Assembly: GCF_023101085.1 (NCBI RefSeq)
Contig: NZ_CP064703.1
Span: forward strand, 4,960,001 to 5,024,000
Reading direction: 5' to 3'
DNA: 64,000 nucleotides
DNA from: Bradyrhizobium sp. 170
GTDB taxonomy: Bacteria > Pseudomonadota > Alphaproteobacteria > Rhizobiales > Xanthobacteraceae
Both the position numbers and the translations under genes were made by a program. Shown here one piece after another: positions 10,183-21,042 of this stretch (the stretch's first letter is position 1; every line of letters starts with the position of its first letter). The notes beneath the pieces were generated by a model, which made no database searches, was not told the origin of the DNA, and saw nothing but the letters and a program-made list of their open reading frames with translations.

Positions 10183-10914
10183 TCAGGCCGCCGCTTGGCA
10201 ACCCGCGATCTCGCCGAGCTCCGGATAGAATCGCGCAGTCATCCGCCCGACATACCGCCGCAAATTGTCATGGCTTGCGGCCGCCCGCTGCAAATCCGAT
10301 TCGAACACCGGACAAATCGCACTGACCGCGAAGGCGAACATCGTGGCGTCGATGCCAGCGGGCGCGGTGCCCATGAAGAACGGCTTGTCGCCGAGATAGG
10401 CCGCCATCGCATCGATCGAGCGAATTCCGATCGCGGTGATCTCGTCGGCGGAGTGACGGCCGATTCCCTGGCCCTGCAACGTCTTGCGCAGGCGGCGGCG
10501 GATCATCGACACGACGACGGGCCGGACCGGCGCAGGCACGCCTTTGAAGAAATTGACCGGTCCTTTGCGGAAATTGTCGTCGATCATCCAGCGGAAATAG
10601 ACGCTGGCCCAGTATAAATTATCCTCCGCCATCTTCTCGAACGCCCAGGCGATGGCGAGCTGCTCGGCGCTCAGGCCCTGGTCGAAATCGATGCCGTATT
10701 TCTTCTCGAGGTGCCAGCGGATCAGGGTGGAGTCGCCGAGCAGCTGGCCGTCGTCCTCGATGTAGGGAATCTTGCCCTTGGGCGCCTTCGAAAAGCTCAT
10801 CAGCGCCTTTTCGAACGGGAGTTTCGACATCCGCAACAAGGTCTCGGCCTTGGTCACGAACGGGCTTGCGTCGGGAAGGCCGAAATTGGGCCCGGAGCCA
10901 TAGAGCGTGATCAT
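10183..10914 (-). CDS. Glutathione S-transferase family protein
   Basis: 243 residues from the ATG at 10912-10914 (MITLYGSGPNFGLPDASPF); a longer frame to 10962 adds only unrelated residues. The N-terminal thioredoxin-like half includes KGKIPYIEDDGQLLGDSTLI, carrying the cis-Pro and the acidic-Ser glutathione-binding turn. The C-terminal half is helical. It resembles the bacterial GST group with a Metaxin/Tom37-like C-terminal part, but I cannot assign a substrate. It lies 62 bases downstream of purN on the same strand. Confidence 0.85.
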   Translation of the reverse strand: MITLYGSGPNFGLPDASPFVTKAETLLRMSKLPFEKALMSFSKAPKGKIPYIEDDGQLLGDSTLIRWHLEKKYGIDFDQGLSAEQLAIAWAFEKMAEDNLYWASVYFRWMIDDNFRKGPVNFFKGVPAPVRPVVVSMIRRRLRKTLQGQGIGRHSADEITAIGIRSIDAMAAYLGDKPFFMGTAPAGIDATMFAFAVSAICPVFESDLQRAAASHDNLRRYVGRMTARFYPELGEIAGCQAAA

Positions 10915-10976
10915 GGAACCTCGATGGATTTTGCGGAGCGCGATTGCCACGCTCGTTCGCACACGAGCGGATAGTA

Positions 10977-11630
10977 TCAGATCGTCCGCGGCGAAATCAG
11001 GGTGCCGTCGCGATCGGCCCCGTCAACGAACTTGCAGATGTCGCCTTCGAGTTGAAGCTTGCCGCTCGCAAGCAACCGCAGCGCCTCCGGGTAGATGCGA
11101 TGCTCGATGCCGAGGATGCGCTGCGACAGCGTCTCGGCCGTGTCGTCATCGGCCACCGTGACCGCACCCTGCATGATGATCGGGCCGGCGTCGGTTTCGG
11201 GGATCACGAAGTGCACGGTCGCACCCGAGATCTTGACCCCGGCCTGCAACGCCTGGCCATGTGGATCGAGGCCGGGAAAGGACGGCAGCAGCGCAGGGTG
11301 GATGTTGAGCATCTTGCCGTACCAGCGCTGCACGAATTCGGCGGTAAACAGCCGCATGAATCCGCCAAGACAAATCAGTTCGACCTTCTTTTCCTCCAGT
11401 GCCCGCTGCAGGACGGCTTCGAAGCCGGCGCGATCCTTGCCGAACGGTTTGCTCTCGATGACGGTCGTCGTGATGCCGCTCGCGGCCGCCTTCTCCAGCC
11501 CGAGGGCATCGGCCCGGTTGGAGATGACGGCGACGATCTCGGCCGGAAAATCCGCTGCCTTCGCCGCATCGATCAGCGCGGCCATGTTCGATCCGCGCCC
11601 CGAGATCAGTATGGCGACACGGCGTTTCAT
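10977..11630 (-). CDS. purN: Phosphoribosylglycinamide formyltransferase
   Basis: Transfers a formyl group from 10-formyl-THF to GAR, step 3 of purine synthesis. The 217 residues start [21 protein letters not shown]. The catalytic Asn-His-Asp set is visible in [22 protein letters not shown] and [16 protein letters not shown]. Its ATG overlaps the purM stop as ATGA (11627-11630), so the two are translationally coupled. Confidence 0.97.
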   Translation of the reverse strand: MKRRVAILISGRGSNMAALIDAAKAADFPAEIVAVISNRADALGLEKAAASGITTTVIESKPFGKDRAGFEAVLQRALEEKKVELICLGGFMRLFTAEFVQRWYGKMLNIHPALLPSFPGLDPHGQALQAGVKISGATVHFVIPETDAGPIIMQGAVTVADDDTAETLSQRILGIEHRIYPEALRLLASGKLQLEGDICKFVDGADRDGTLISPRTI

Positions 11631-12700
11631 TGCGAAAGATCAAGGTGACCGTTGTAGACCACGCGATGTTCACCCGCAGCCGGGATCACTTCGCCGAGCA
11701 AGGCGACGGTCTCGCCGCTTGCGGTCAAAATTTCCGTCACCTGCTCGACCGCATCCGGCTTGACGATCGCGATCATGCCGATGCCGCAGTTGAAGGTGCG
11801 CAACAATTCGAGTTCCGCGATGCCGCCCTGCGCCGCCAGCCACTTGAACACCGGCAGCACCGGCAGCCGCGCCAGATCGATGCCGACGCCGAGATGCTTT
11901 GGCAGCACGCGCGGAATGTTGTCGGTGAAGCCGCCGCCGGTGATATGCGCGAGCCCCTTGATGGCGCCGGTCTCGCGGATCGCACGCAGGCAGGATTTTA
12001 CATAGAGCCGCGTCGGCGCCAGCAGCGCGCCGCCGAGCGTCATGACCGGCGAGAACGGCGCCGGCGCGTCGAAAGCCACGCGGGATTGCTCGACGATCTT
12101 GCGGACCAGCGAAAAACCGTTGGAGTGCACCCCCGACGAGGCCAATCCGATCACCGCGTCGCCCACGGCGATATCCCCGCTCGGCAGCAGCGTGCCGCGC
12201 TCGGCGGCCCCCACCGCAAAGCCCGCGAGGTCGTAGTCGCCGTCCTTGTAGAGCCCCGGCATCTCGGCGGTTTCGCCGCCGATCAGGGCGCAGCCGGATT
12301 CCCGGCACCCCTCGGCGACGCCGGCCACGATGGCTGCGGCCGCCTCGGGGTCGAGCTTGCCGCAGGCAAAATAGTCGAGGAAGAACAGCGGTTCCGCGCC
12401 CTGCACCACGAGGTCGTTGACCGACATCGCTACCAGGTCGATGCCGATGCCGCCGTGCAGACCGGTCTCGATCGCGATCTTGACCTTGGTGCCGACGCCG
12501 TCGGTCGCCGCCACCAGCACCGGGTCCTTGAAACCCGCCGCCTTGAGGTCGAACAGACCGCCGAATCCGCCGATTTCAGCGTCCGCGCCCGCCCGGGCGG
12601 TGGCGCGGACCATCGGCTTGATGAGATCGACCAGGCGGTTGCCCGCATCGATATCGACGCCCGAATCGGCGTAAGTGAGCCCGTTTTTGCGGTCAATCAT
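11627..12700 (-). CDS. purM: Phosphoribosylformylglycinamidine cyclo-ligase (AIR synthase)
   Basis: ATP-dependent ring closure of FGAM to AIR, step 5 of purine synthesis. 357 residues from the ATG at 12698-12700 ([21 protein letters not shown]), the family-typical start. Seen: [10 protein letters not shown], the [11 protein letters not shown] stretch, and the C-terminal [13 protein letters not shown]. First gene of purM-purN. Confidence 0.97.
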   Translation of the reverse strand: MIDRKNGLTYADSGVDIDAGNRLVDLIKPMVRATARAGADAEIGGFGGLFDLKAAGFKDPVLVAATDGVGTKVKIAIETGLHGGIGIDLVAMSVNDLVVQGAEPLFFLDYFACGKLDPEAAAAIVAGVAEGCRESGCALIGGETAEMPGLYKDGDYDLAGFAVGAAERGTLLPSGDIAVGDAVIGLASSGVHSNGFSLVRKIVEQSRVAFDAPAPFSPVMTLGGALLAPTRLYVKSCLRAIRETGAIKGLAHITGGGFTDNIPRVLPKHLGVGIDLARLPVLPVFKWLAAQGGIAELELLRTFNCGIGMIAIVKPDAVEQVTEILTASGETVALLGEVIPAAGEHRVVYNGHLDLSQ

Positions 12701-12850
12701 GCCCAAATTCCAGTATGATGACGGCTGGTTACGAGGAATTCCGCAATCCTGCAATGGCTCGCAACCGCTTGGCGCATATACTATGTAGATAAGGACCGGC
12801 AGAACCCGCCAGGGGCCGGATTTTAGGCCGGGAGCCGGGAAGCGACCGAG

Positions 12851-13393
12851 TTGAGTATTCCGAATATCATTACGCTGGGCCGCATCATTCTGGTGCCGGT
12901 CATCGTCTGGGCGATCGTTTCCAGCCAGATGGAGATTGCGTTCGCGATCTTCGTGATTGCTGGCGTCAGCGACGCTGTCGATGGCTTTCTGGCCAAACGC
13001 TTCAACATGCAGAGCGAACTGGGCGCCCTGCTCGATCCGCTCGCCGACAAGGCGCTGCTGGTCTCGATCTATGTCGCGCTCGGCATCTGGGGCGCGGTTC
13101 CGCGCTGGATCGTCATCCTCGTGGTGTCGCGCGACATCATGATCGTCACGGCCGTGATCGTGTCATGGCTGTTCGACAAGCCGATTCCGATGAAACCGCT
13201 GATGGTGTCGAAGCTCAACACGGTGGCGCAGGTGGCGTTCGCCGCGCTGGTGCTGGCTTCGCTCGGTTTCAATTTCAAGCCGGCGCCCTATGACGTGATC
13301 CTGATGGGTTTTGTTACGGTCTTTACTTTGGTTTCCGTCTCGCTCTATCTCGTCGAGTGGGTGCGGCACATGAGCACGATCGAAGCGCGCTAA
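12851..13393 (+). CDS. pgsA: CDP-alcohol phosphatidyltransferase, PgsA-like
   Basis: Integral membrane enzyme that joins CDP-diacylglycerol to an alcohol, most often glycerol 3-phosphate. 180 residues from a TTG at 12851 ([16 protein letters not shown]). The family signature D-x2-D-G-x2-A-R/K-x8-G-x3-D-x3-D is complete ([13 protein letters not shown], then [10 protein letters not shown], about residues 39-65), and four to five hydrophobic segments follow. A second PgsA-like paralogue is common in alphaproteobacteria, so the substrate is not certain and the symbol is tentative. Divergent from purM. Confidence 0.8.
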   Translation: MSIPNIITLGRIILVPVIVWAIVSSQMEIAFAIFVIAGVSDAVDGFLAKRFNMQSELGALLDPLADKALLVSIYVALGIWGAVPRWIVILVVSRDIMIVTAVIVSWLFDKPIPMKPLMVSKLNTVAQVAFAALVLASLGFNFKPAPYDVILMGFVTVFTLVSVSLYLVEWVRHMSTIEAR

Positions 13394-13407
13394 CCGTCCT
13401 TTTTGTT

Positions 13408-13459
13408 TTGACGCGTTTTCTTCACGCCAACCGGTTCCCACTTCGCTTGAAAGCGCTAT
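13408..13459. repeat. Dispersed repeat, copy 1 (TTGACGCGTTTTC...)
   Basis: A ~52-base sequence with the order TTGACGCGTTTTC, ACGC-AACCGG, CCACTTCGCT, GAAA-CGC. It matches a second copy at 45828-45880 in this window. Its ends are partly complementary (GCGTTTTC / GAAAGCGC). Confidence 0.8.
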
Positions 13460-13491
13460 GAAGGCTGTAATATCCCGGCCTGGAGATTTGC

Positions 13492-14169
13492 GTGGCAGTC
13501 CGCGTTCAACCCCGTCAGCTTGCCTTTGCGCTGCCGCATGCGGAGAGCCTGACCCGCGACAATTTCCTCGAAGGGCCAGCCAATGAAGCCGCGCTTTCGC
13601 TGATCGAAAGCTGGCCGGACTGGCCGAACCGCATCATGCTGCTGGTAGGACCGGAGGGCTCCGGCAAGAGCCATCTCGCCGCGATCTGGGCCGAACAGGC
13701 CGGCGCGCGCGCGACATCGGCGCACGCGCTTGACCCCGCTGCCGTCCCCGGCGCGCTCGCCACCGGCGCGCTGGTGGTTGAAGACCTGAGACCCGCCGAC
13801 TTCGATGAACGCGCGATGTTTCACCTCCTGAACCTGGCGCGCGAGGACGAGGCCTTCGTCCTGATCACGGGCCGCGTTCCGCCGGCGGCGTTCGAGGTCG
13901 AACTGCGCGATCTCAGGTCACGGCTGCGCGCCGCCCCTGTCGTGTCGCTATCGCCGCCCGACGACCTGTTGTTTCGCGGCCTGATCGTCAAGTTCTGCGC
14001 TGACCGGCAGTTGAGCATCGACGAGACCGTCGTGAGCTACCTCGCCACCCGGATCGAGCGCTCCTATTCCGCCGCCCGCCAGGCGGTCGACCTCCTGGAT
14101 ACCGAGGCGCTGCGGCTCGGCCGGCCGGTGACCCGGGCGTTGGCCGCGGAACTGCTGCGCAACGCCTGA
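13492..14169 (+). CDS. hdaA: DnaA-like regulatory ATPase (HdaA)
   Basis: 225 residues from a GTG at 13492. It is related to the AAA+ domain of DnaA, with the P-loop GPEGSGKSH around residues 55-63, but has no C-terminal DNA-binding domain. That is the layout of Hda/HdaA, which works with the beta clamp to stimulate ATP hydrolysis by DnaA after initiation. The N-terminal RQLAFALPH (about residues 7-15) resembles the clamp-binding QLxLF-type peptide of Hda. A position between the pgsA-like gene and ppk is common in this group. Confidence 0.85.
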   Translation: MAVRVQPRQLAFALPHAESLTRDNFLEGPANEAALSLIESWPDWPNRIMLLVGPEGSGKSHLAAIWAEQAGARATSAHALDPAAVPGALATGALVVEDLRPADFDERAMFHLLNLAREDEAFVLITGRVPPAAFEVELRDLRSRLRAAPVVSLSPPDDLLFRGLIVKFCADRQLSIDETVVSYLATRIERSYSAARQAVDLLDTEALRLGRPVTRALAAELLRNA

Positions 14170-14226
14170 TCGGACAGCTGCGTGCTGCTTCCTGCCGCCT
14201 TGACGCCGACTGTGGGCGGAACATCA

Positions 14227-14244
14227 ATGTCATTGAAACGTCAT
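14227..14244 (+). promoter_or_regulatory. Candidate Pho box upstream of ppk
   Basis: ATGTCAT-TGAA-ACGTCAT: two 7-base half sites with a 4-base spacer, the geometry of the PhoB site CTGTCAT-N4-CTGTCAT (6 of 7 and 5 of 7 matches). It lies 72 bases before the ppk ATG. Confidence 0.55.
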
Positions 14245-14316
14245 CGGCGTATCACATGGTGTAGGTGGCATCCCCCTTGAACCAGCCCATGCCTTCCCGA
14301 GATGGATTAAAGCCTT

Positions 14317-16512
14317 ATGGAATCGGCACAAGTCATTGAAATAAAAGAAAAAGAACCAGTTGCCGAGGCTCCCCCCACGATTGTCACGAGCCCGGAACGA
14401 TTCATCAATCGGGAGCTGTCCTGGCTGCATTTCAACCGCCGGGTGCTCGAGGAGTCGGTCAATCCTGGTCATCCCGTGCTGGAACGGGTCCGATTCCTAT
14501 CGATTTCCGCCAATAACCTTGATGAGTTCTTCATGGTCCGCGTCGCCGGCATCAAGGCGCAGGTCCGTGAAGGCATCGCCGAACGCAGCCCCGATGGCCT
14601 GACGCCGGCCGAGCAGCTCACCCTCATCAACAAGACGGTTTCGGAACTCGCCTCCGACCAGCAGGCGATCTGGCGCGATCTGCGCGCCACCCTGTCGGAC
14701 GCCGGCATCATTCTGGTCGACGGCCACGACTTCACCAAGGCGGAGCGCGGCTGGCTCGAGGACCACTTCCTGCGCAACATCTTCCCGCTGCTGACGCCGC
14801 TGGCGATCGATCCCGCGCACCCGTTCCCGTTCATCCCGAGCCTCGGCTTCACCATCGCGCTGCAGTTGGCGCGGGTGTCCGACGGCAAGCCGATGAACGC
14901 GCTGATCCGCATGCCCGGCAAGATCGACCGGTTCATCCGCATGCCTCACAAGGACGGCGCGGTGCACCTGATCCCCCTCGAGCAGGCTACCGGCCTGTTC
15001 ATCGGGCGACTATTTCCCGGCTACACCGTCAAGGGCCAGGGCGCCTTCCGCATCATCCGAGACTCCGAACTCGAAATCGAGGAAGAAGCCGAAGATCTGG
15101 TTCGCCTGTTCGAGACCGCGCTGAAGCGGCGGCGACGGGGTTCGGTGATCCGGCTCGAGATGGAAGCCAAGATGCCGGAAGCGCTGTGCGCCTTCGTGCG
15201 GCAGGCGCTTTCGGCGGCCGACGATGAGGTGTTTCTGGTCGACGGTGTGCTGGCCATGAATGAGCTCTCGCAGCTCACCCGGCTCGACCGCCCCGACCTC
15301 GAATTCACGCCCTATGTGCCGCGCCACCCCGAACGGGTGCGCGACCACGGCGGCGACATCTTCGCCGCGATCCGGCAAAAGGACCTCATCGTCCACCATC
15401 CTTACGAATCCTTCGACGTCGTCGTGCAGTTCCTGCAGCAGGCCGCCCGCGATCCCGATGTCGTCGCCATCAAGCAGACGCTCTACCGCACCTCGAACAA
15501 TTCGCCGATCGTGCGCACGCTTGCCGAAGCAGCCGAGGCCGGCAAATCGGTGACCGCGCTGATCGAGTTGAAGGCGCGGTTCGACGAGGAAGCCAATATC
15601 CGCTGGGCGCGCGACCTCGAACGCGCCGGCGTGCAGGTGGTGTACGGCTTTCTCGAACTGAAGACCCACGCCAAGCTGTCGATGGTGGTGCGGCGCGAGG
15701 GCGGCAATCTCACGACCTATGTGCATACCGGGACCGGCAATTATCATCCGGTCACTGCGCGCATCTATACCGATCTCTCATACTTTACCTCGGACCCGAT
15801 CATCGGCCGCGACGCGGCGCGGGTGTTCAACTACATCACCGGCTATGCCGAGCCGAGCGACATCGAGCGGATGGCGGTGTCGCCGCTGACGCTGCGCAAG
15901 CGCATCATCGAACACATCAAGGGCGAGACCAATCACAGCAGGCACGGCAAGCCGGGCGTGATCTGGATGAAGATGAACTCGCTGGTCGATCCTGACGTCA
16001 TCGACGCGCTGTACGAGGCCTCGCAGGCCGGCGTGTCGATCGAACTGGTGGTGCGCGGCATCTGCTGCCTCCGCCCGGGCATTCCCGGCCTTTCCGAGAA
16101 CATCCGGGTCAAATCCATCATCGGCCGCTTCCTCGAGCACGGCCGCGTCTACTGCTTTGGTATGGGTCATGGCCTGCCCGGCCCGAAGGCGGCTGTGTAT
16201 ATCTCGTCCGCCGACATGATGCCGCGGAACCTCGACCGCCGCGTCGAAATCCTCTGTCCATTGCAAAATCCCACGGTACATCAGCAGGTTCTCGAACAGA
16301 TCATGGTCGCGAACCTGAAGGATACCGAGCAGAGCTGGCAGTTGTTGCCGGACGGGTCCTCAACGCGTATGAAGGCCGCGAAAGGCGAAGAGCCATTCAA
16401 TCTGCACAACTATTTCATGACCAATCCGAGTCTGTCAGGCCGTGGAAAGTCTCTCAAGGAATCTTCGCCGCGCCGCCTCACGCGCCGTAACGAGCGTCAG
16501 CAATCGTCATAA
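14317..16512 (+). CDS. ppk: Polyphosphate kinase 1
   Basis: Makes polyphosphate reversibly from ATP. 731 residues from the ATG at 14317, slightly longer than E. coli Ppk because of an N-terminal tail with EIKEKEPV and a basic C-terminal tail. Core motifs: [19 protein letters not shown], the [12 protein letters not shown] segment, and the phospholipase-D-like catalytic region with [11 protein letters not shown]. His470 there is the candidate phosphoacceptor. The next gene, ppx, follows after 12 bases, so synthesis and breakdown of polyphosphate appear co-transcribed. A Pho box candidate precedes it. Confidence 0.96.
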   Translation: MESAQVIEIKEKEPVAEAPPTIVTSPERFINRELSWLHFNRRVLEESVNPGHPVLERVRFLSISANNLDEFFMVRVAGIKAQVREGIAERSPDGLTPAEQLTLINKTVSELASDQQAIWRDLRATLSDAGIILVDGHDFTKAERGWLEDHFLRNIFPLLTPLAIDPAHPFPFIPSLGFTIALQLARVSDGKPMNALIRMPGKIDRFIRMPHKDGAVHLIPLEQATGLFIGRLFPGYTVKGQGAFRIIRDSELEIEEEAEDLVRLFETALKRRRRGSVIRLEMEAKMPEALCAFVRQALSAADDEVFLVDGVLAMNELSQLTRLDRPDLEFTPYVPRHPERVRDHGGDIFAAIRQKDLIVHHPYESFDVVVQFLQQAARDPDVVAIKQTLYRTSNNSPIVRTLAEAAEAGKSVTALIELKARFDEEANIRWARDLERAGVQVVYGFLELKTHAKLSMVVRREGGNLTTYVHTGTGNYHPVTARIYTDLSYFTSDPIIGRDAARVFNYITGYAEPSDIERMAVSPLTLRKRIIEHIKGETNHSRHGKPGVIWMKMNSLVDPDVIDALYEASQAGVSIELVVRGICCLRPGIPGLSENIRVKSIIGRFLEHGRVYCFGMGHGLPGPKAAVYISSADMMPRNLDRRVEILCPLQNPTVHQQVLEQIMVANLKDTEQSWQLLPDGSSTRMKAAKGEEPFNLHNYFMTNPSLSGRGKSLKESSPRRLTRRNERQQSS

Positions 16513-16524
16513 GGGAGCGCCGCT

Positions 16525-18027
16525 GTGAAGCGGCCGCGCAAGCGCGCTTCCAGCGTCGCCGTCATCGACATCGGTTCGAACTCGGTTCGTCTCGTCGTCT
16601 ATGAGACGATGGCACGCAGCCTCGTCACCATCTTCAACGAGAAGGCGCTGTGCGGGCTCGGCCGCGAGGTGCAGAGCACCGGTCTCTTGGCCGAGGACGC
16701 AGTTGCCAAGGCGCTGACGGCGCTCCGGCGATTCCGGGCGCTGTGTCGCATCCAGCAGGTGGGGCGCGTCTTCGCCATCGCCACTGCCGCCTGCCGCGAC
16801 GCCAGGAACGGTCCCGACTTCATCGCCAAAGCCGAGCGCATCTGCGGCGCGGAGATTCAAATCCTGTCGGGGCCGCGCGAGGCGAAGCTTTCCGCGCTCG
16901 GCGTCGTCTCCGGCATCCACAATCCCGACGGCATTGTCGGCGATCTCGGCGGCGGCTCGCTCGAACTGATCGACGTGCAGAAAAACCGCGTCAGCAGCGG
17001 CATTACGCTGCCGCTCGGAAGCCTGGCGCTGCAGGACCTGTCGGACAAATCGCTCAAGCGCGCCGAGCGCATCGTCAGCAGCGACCTGTCCGGCGTGGCC
17101 CAGCTCAAGGCCGGCAGCGGCCGCACCTTCTACGCGGTCGGCGGCACCTGGCGCGCGCTGGCGCGCATCCACATCGTCCAGAGCGGCTATCCGCTGCGGG
17201 TGATGCACGGCTATGAGTTGCCGGCAGCCGACGCGCTGGATTTCGCGCGGCGCCTGCGCCGGCTCGCGGCGGCCAACATGCTCGCCGATATCGAGGTGGT
17301 CGCCGACGCCCGGCGCCCGCTCCTCACCTATGCGGCGCTGGTGCTCGAATACATCATCCGCGTCGGCAAGCCGAAGACGATCGTGTTTTCGACCTTCGGC
17401 GTGCGCGAGGGCCTGCTCTACGAGATGCTGCCGCCGCAGGAACGCGCCAAGGACGGCTTCATCTGCGCCGCCCAAACCCTGAACGGGCTGCTGTCGCGCT
17501 CCGCGCGCCACGCCGAGGAACTGGTCGCATGGACCGATCGGCTGGTGCGGGTCGTGAAGCTGCGCGAGACCGAGGAAGACCGCCGCCTGCGCCACGCCGC
17601 CTGTCTGCTGTCCGATGTCGGCTGGCGCGTGCATCCCGACCACCGCGGCGAAGAAACGCTGAGCCTGATCACCAACGGCAATTTCGGCTCGATCAGCCAT
17701 CAGGGCCGCGCCTTTGTCGCGCTGTCGGTGTTCTACCGCTACGCAGGCCTCAGCGAAGAAAACGAACCGCCGACACGAATCCGCGAGCTGGTGCCGCCGG
17801 CGATGGACGAGCGCGCCCGCATCCTCGGCGCGGCCTTCCGCGTCGCGCATCTGATTTCGGCGGCGCGCACCGGCGTGTTGCCCGCAACGCATTTCCGCAG
17901 CGGCAGCCGCAAGCTGATGCTGGTGTTCGAACACCGCATGGTCGACCTCGTCGCCGACCGCGTCGGCAGCCGCTTCAAGCAACTGGCACGGCTGGTCGGG
18001 CGCGCCGGCTCGATCGTGCGGAAGTGA
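16525..18027 (+). CDS. ppx: Exopolyphosphatase (Ppx/GppA family)
   Basis: 500 residues from a GTG at 16525. The N-terminal ASKHA-fold nucleotide/phosphate loop is seen in VAVIDIGSNSVRLVVYE and the second phosphate-binding loop in VGDLGGGSLELI. The C-terminal third is an HD-like helical domain (residues about 320-500). It releases terminal phosphate from polyphosphate and may also act on pppGpp. The operon position after ppk supports Ppx over GppA. Confidence 0.92.
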   Translation: MKRPRKRASSVAVIDIGSNSVRLVVYETMARSLVTIFNEKALCGLGREVQSTGLLAEDAVAKALTALRRFRALCRIQQVGRVFAIATAACRDARNGPDFIAKAERICGAEIQILSGPREAKLSALGVVSGIHNPDGIVGDLGGGSLELIDVQKNRVSSGITLPLGSLALQDLSDKSLKRAERIVSSDLSGVAQLKAGSGRTFYAVGGTWRALARIHIVQSGYPLRVMHGYELPAADALDFARRLRRLAAANMLADIEVVADARRPLLTYAALVLEYIIRVGKPKTIVFSTFGVREGLLYEMLPPQERAKDGFICAAQTLNGLLSRSARHAEELVAWTDRLVRVVKLRETEEDRRLRHAACLLSDVGWRVHPDHRGEETLSLITNGNFGSISHQGRAFVALSVFYRYAGLSEENEPPTRIRELVPPAMDERARILGAAFRVAHLISAARTGVLPATHFRSGSRKLMLVFEHRMVDLVADRVGSRFKQLARLVGRAGSIVRK

Positions 18028-18227
18028 TATTTCGTCCCTACGCCGCGCGCCATCATTCCGCCGGCGCCCCCGCAACTTAAAGGATGCCGCGCGTCCGCGT
18101 GAATATCAGAAAATGTCGAAAAGGCTTTTAAGACAGAGCCTTGGCAACCACGATTAGCGGCTTGGTAACGGCCGGCTGGTACTAACAAAGAGGCCGTCGT
18201 CAGGGGCAGCCACCGGAAGGTATCCCC
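18028..18227. other. Intergenic region before the chemoreceptor gene
   Basis: 200 bases. Nothing recognised beyond the presumed promoter of the chemoreceptor gene. Confidence 0.3.
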
Positions 18228-20336
18228 ATGCATCCGAAGCGCGAGGCCCTTTCGGGCACCCTCACCGTCAAGACCACCCTCGCCGTCATCGTCGGCGTGC
18301 TAGCGGCACTGGTACTGATCTCCTGCGGCATTGCCGGAACAGACGCCTGGCGCAGCTACGCGGCCGCCGTCCGCGTCGCCGAGGTGAATGCAAACGCCGA
18401 TCAACTGCTCAAGGGACTGGAGAACATTCAGCTCGAACGCGGCCAGACCAACACCGCGCTGCAGGCCCCTCTCCCGACAAGCGCGGAAACGCGCGACCTG
18501 ATTCAGAAGCGCCGCTCGCAGGGCGATGCTGTCCTGGCTCCGGCGCTCAGGCAAATTGCCGCCACCGCGACGCCGGAGGGCAAGAAGCTGATTGCCGATC
18601 TCGAGCAGGCCTACGAACGTGTAAAGCAGCTTCGCCGCAGCGCGGATTCCGCCCTTCAGTCTCCGAAGGAGCAGCGCGATGCCGAACTGCTGAAATCCTG
18701 GTATCCGACCGTCTCGGAGTTCTTGACCAGAATTCAATCGCTCTGGACCTCCGTCTCGCGCGAGATCAGCAAGGAAGATGCCATCGTCGGCGAGGTTACG
18801 ATGGTCAAGCAAAGCGCGTTCCTGATGCGCGAATATGCCGGCCGCGAACGCGCCGTCCACGCCGGCAACATCTCGGCCGGCCGCGCGCTATCGACCGAGC
18901 AGCAGCGTGACATCGCCAACTTGCGGGGGCACGTGCAGTCGAACTGGCAGACGATACGCGATCTGACCGCCGGTGCGGTGTCGCCGCTTGTCTCTGCAGT
19001 TGCCGCCGCGGAGCAAAACTTCCTCGGCCATTTCAAGGTTCAAACCGATACGGTCTATAAGGCCGGCGCGGCGGGCACCACCTATCCGATGACGGTCCAG
19101 CAATGGTACGACGCGTCGAATCCGGCGCTCGAATCCATCGTTCGTATCAAGGATGCCGCGGTCGAAGTCACCAATGGCCACGCTGGCGCGAAGGCTGCGG
19201 CGGCCAGGACCCAGCTCATCATGGTCGCCCTCGTCACCCTGCTTGGCGTCGGTGTCGGCATCGGTTCGATCTGGATCCTGTCGCGCCGCATCATCCGTCC
19301 CTTGACCGCGATGACGGCTGCCATGCGACGTCTGGCCGGCGGCGACATGTCGATCGACGTTCCGGCGCTTGGGCGCGCCGACGAGGTCGGCGAGATGGCG
19401 CGATCGGTCGCCGTGTTCCGCGACAACGCCATCGGGGCGAACGCACTGGCTACCGAGCAACGGGCCGAACAGCAGAAGAAGGAACATCGCCAGCAGGCGA
19501 TGGAAGCGCTGACGCAAGGCTTCGACCGGAATGCCACAAGCGTGCTCGATGCAGTTGCCGCATCGATTGTCGAGATGCGCGCCACCGCCGAAAGAATGGC
19601 AGCCGTTGCGACCGAGAACACCAACAAGGCATCAGCCGTGGCTTCAGGCGCGCAGGAAACGTCGAGCAACGTGCAGACGGTGGCAACAGCCACGGAAGAA
19701 CTGTCGGCCTCCGTCAGCGAGATCAGCCGGCAAGTCACCCAGTCGGCGGCGATCGCGGCAAAAGCCGTACAGGAAGCGCAAGGCACCAACGCCGAGATTC
19801 AGGGACTTGCGGCCATGGCCCAGCGGATCGGCGACATCGTCAAGCTGATCAACAACATCGCTTCGCAGACCAATCTGCTGGCGCTCAATGCCACCATCGA
19901 AGCGGCGCGTGCCGGCGACAGCGGCAGGGGCTTTGCCGTCGTCGCGGCCGAGGTGAAGAGCCTCGCCGAGCAGACCTCGAAAGCCACCGAAGAGATCGCC
20001 TCCCAGATCGCCGCGATCCAGGGGGCCACGCAGAAATCTGTCGTCTCGATCGAGGCGATCGGCAAGACCATCGGCGAAATCAGCGAGATCGCAACGACGA
20101 TTGCGTCCGCCATCGAGCAGCAGGGCGCCGCGACCCAGGAGATCGCGCGCAATGTGCAGCAGGCCGCGTCCGGCACCCAGGAAGTATCCGCCAATGTCGG
20201 CGGCGTGACCGAGGGCGCCGCGGCCACCGGTATCGCGGCAAACCAGGTCGAGACCGCCGCCGGCAATTTGTCGCGGCAATCGCAGCAATTGCGTGAGCAG
20301 GTCGACGCGTTTCTCGGTCAGGTGCGCGCGGCGTAG
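18228..20336 (+). CDS. Methyl-accepting chemotaxis protein
   Basis: 702 residues. Order: cytoplasmic start, TM1 (about 15-38), a helical periplasmic sensor of some 280 residues that begins with [16 protein letters not shown] (an arrangement like the nitrate/nitrite-sensing helical domains), TM2 (about 325-350), HAMP ([17 protein letters not shown]...), then the long signalling coiled coil. The kinase-contact hairpin tip is intact: [19 protein letters not shown]. No CheB/CheR-tether pentapeptide is seen at the C-terminus. The ligand cannot be told. It stands alone, with no che genes near. Confidence 0.94.
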   Translation: MHPKREALSGTLTVKTTLAVIVGVLAALVLISCGIAGTDAWRSYAAAVRVAEVNANADQLLKGLENIQLERGQTNTALQAPLPTSAETRDLIQKRRSQGDAVLAPALRQIAATATPEGKKLIADLEQAYERVKQLRRSADSALQSPKEQRDAELLKSWYPTVSEFLTRIQSLWTSVSREISKEDAIVGEVTMVKQSAFLMREYAGRERAVHAGNISAGRALSTEQQRDIANLRGHVQSNWQTIRDLTAGAVSPLVSAVAAAEQNFLGHFKVQTDTVYKAGAAGTTYPMTVQQWYDASNPALESIVRIKDAAVEVTNGHAGAKAAAARTQLIMVALVTLLGVGVGIGSIWILSRRIIRPLTAMTAAMRRLAGGDMSIDVPALGRADEVGEMARSVAVFRDNAIGANALATEQRAEQQKKEHRQQAMEALTQGFDRNATSVLDAVAASIVEMRATAERMAAVATENTNKASAVASGAQETSSNVQTVATATEELSASVSEISRQVTQSAAIAAKAVQEAQGTNAEIQGLAAMAQRIGDIVKLINNIASQTNLLALNATIEAARAGDSGRGFAVVAAEVKSLAEQTSKATEEIASQIAAIQGATQKSVVSIEAIGKTIGEISEIATTIASAIEQQGAATQEIARNVQQAASGTQEVSANVGGVTEGAAATGIAANQVETAAGNLSRQSQQLREQVDAFLGQVRAA

Positions 20337-20366
20337 CGCAAGGATTGGAACTTCGCCGGCGGCCCG

Positions 20367-20978
20367 CTAGTTTGGCCGCGCGCTGCCTTCGTACATGAAG
20401 GTCATCGCCTTGGGTCCAGGCATATAACCGGTTTCCACTCGATCAATCCTGAAGCCCGCACTTTCGATCATCGTGCTGATGGGTCGATTGAGATGACAGC
20501 CGCCACTGATGCGTTTCCAGGCAGGCGTCAGCCAGTCCTGCCATCGCCGCACATTCTTTTCCGGCGCCATGCCGTGCTCTACGAACAAGAGCTTCCCGCT
20601 CGGCCGAAGCACGCGACGCATTTCGGTGAGCGCCATGGCGGCATCTGGAATGCTGCACAAGGTCCAGGTGGTGACAACGGTATCAACGCTGCGATCATCG
20701 AGTGGAATGGCTTCCGCGGAAGCTTCGATGAAGTTGACCGGCATACCCGGACGTAGCGCACGTCGAGCCATCGCGATCAGCTTCGCAGACGGCTCCAGCG
20801 CCAACACCTCCTTCACCGGTGGCCGATAGAGGGGCAGATTCTGGCCTGAACCGATGCCGATCTCGATCACCCGGCCTTCGGCTGCGCCGATCACTCGCGC
20901 GCGATAGGGCCGCAGCTGCTTGTTGCGCATCGCGAGATCGCAGAGCCTTGGCAGGACGACGTCACTATAAAAGGCCAT
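20367..20978 (-). CDS. Class I SAM-dependent methyltransferase
   Basis: 203 residues. Motif I is VIEIGIGSGQNLPLY (about residues 37-51), followed by an acidic ALEPS and the later TTWTLCSIPDAAMAL and LLFVEHG motifs. It resembles the METTL7/phospholipid-methyltransferase-like group. It is the last minus-strand gene of the metal island, 64 bases past the cytochrome gene, so it may share its transcript. Substrate unknown. Confidence 0.85.
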   Translation of the reverse strand: MAFYSDVVLPRLCDLAMRNKQLRPYRARVIGAAEGRVIEIGIGSGQNLPLYRPPVKEVLALEPSAKLIAMARRALRPGMPVNFIEASAEAIPLDDRSVDTVVTTWTLCSIPDAAMALTEMRRVLRPSGKLLFVEHGMAPEKNVRRWQDWLTPAWKRISGGCHLNRPISTMIESAGFRIDRVETGYMPGPKAMTFMYEGSARPN

Positions 20979-21042
20979 CGGTGCACACTCGCGTTTGGAG
21001 AGACTATGGTATTTGGGGGCCGCCAGTCACCCATGCCAGGTC

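Noticed and set aside
16507..18075. 522-residue minus-strand frame
   Set aside because: Exactly opposite ppx and of low-complexity His/Arg/Asp composition; a shadow.
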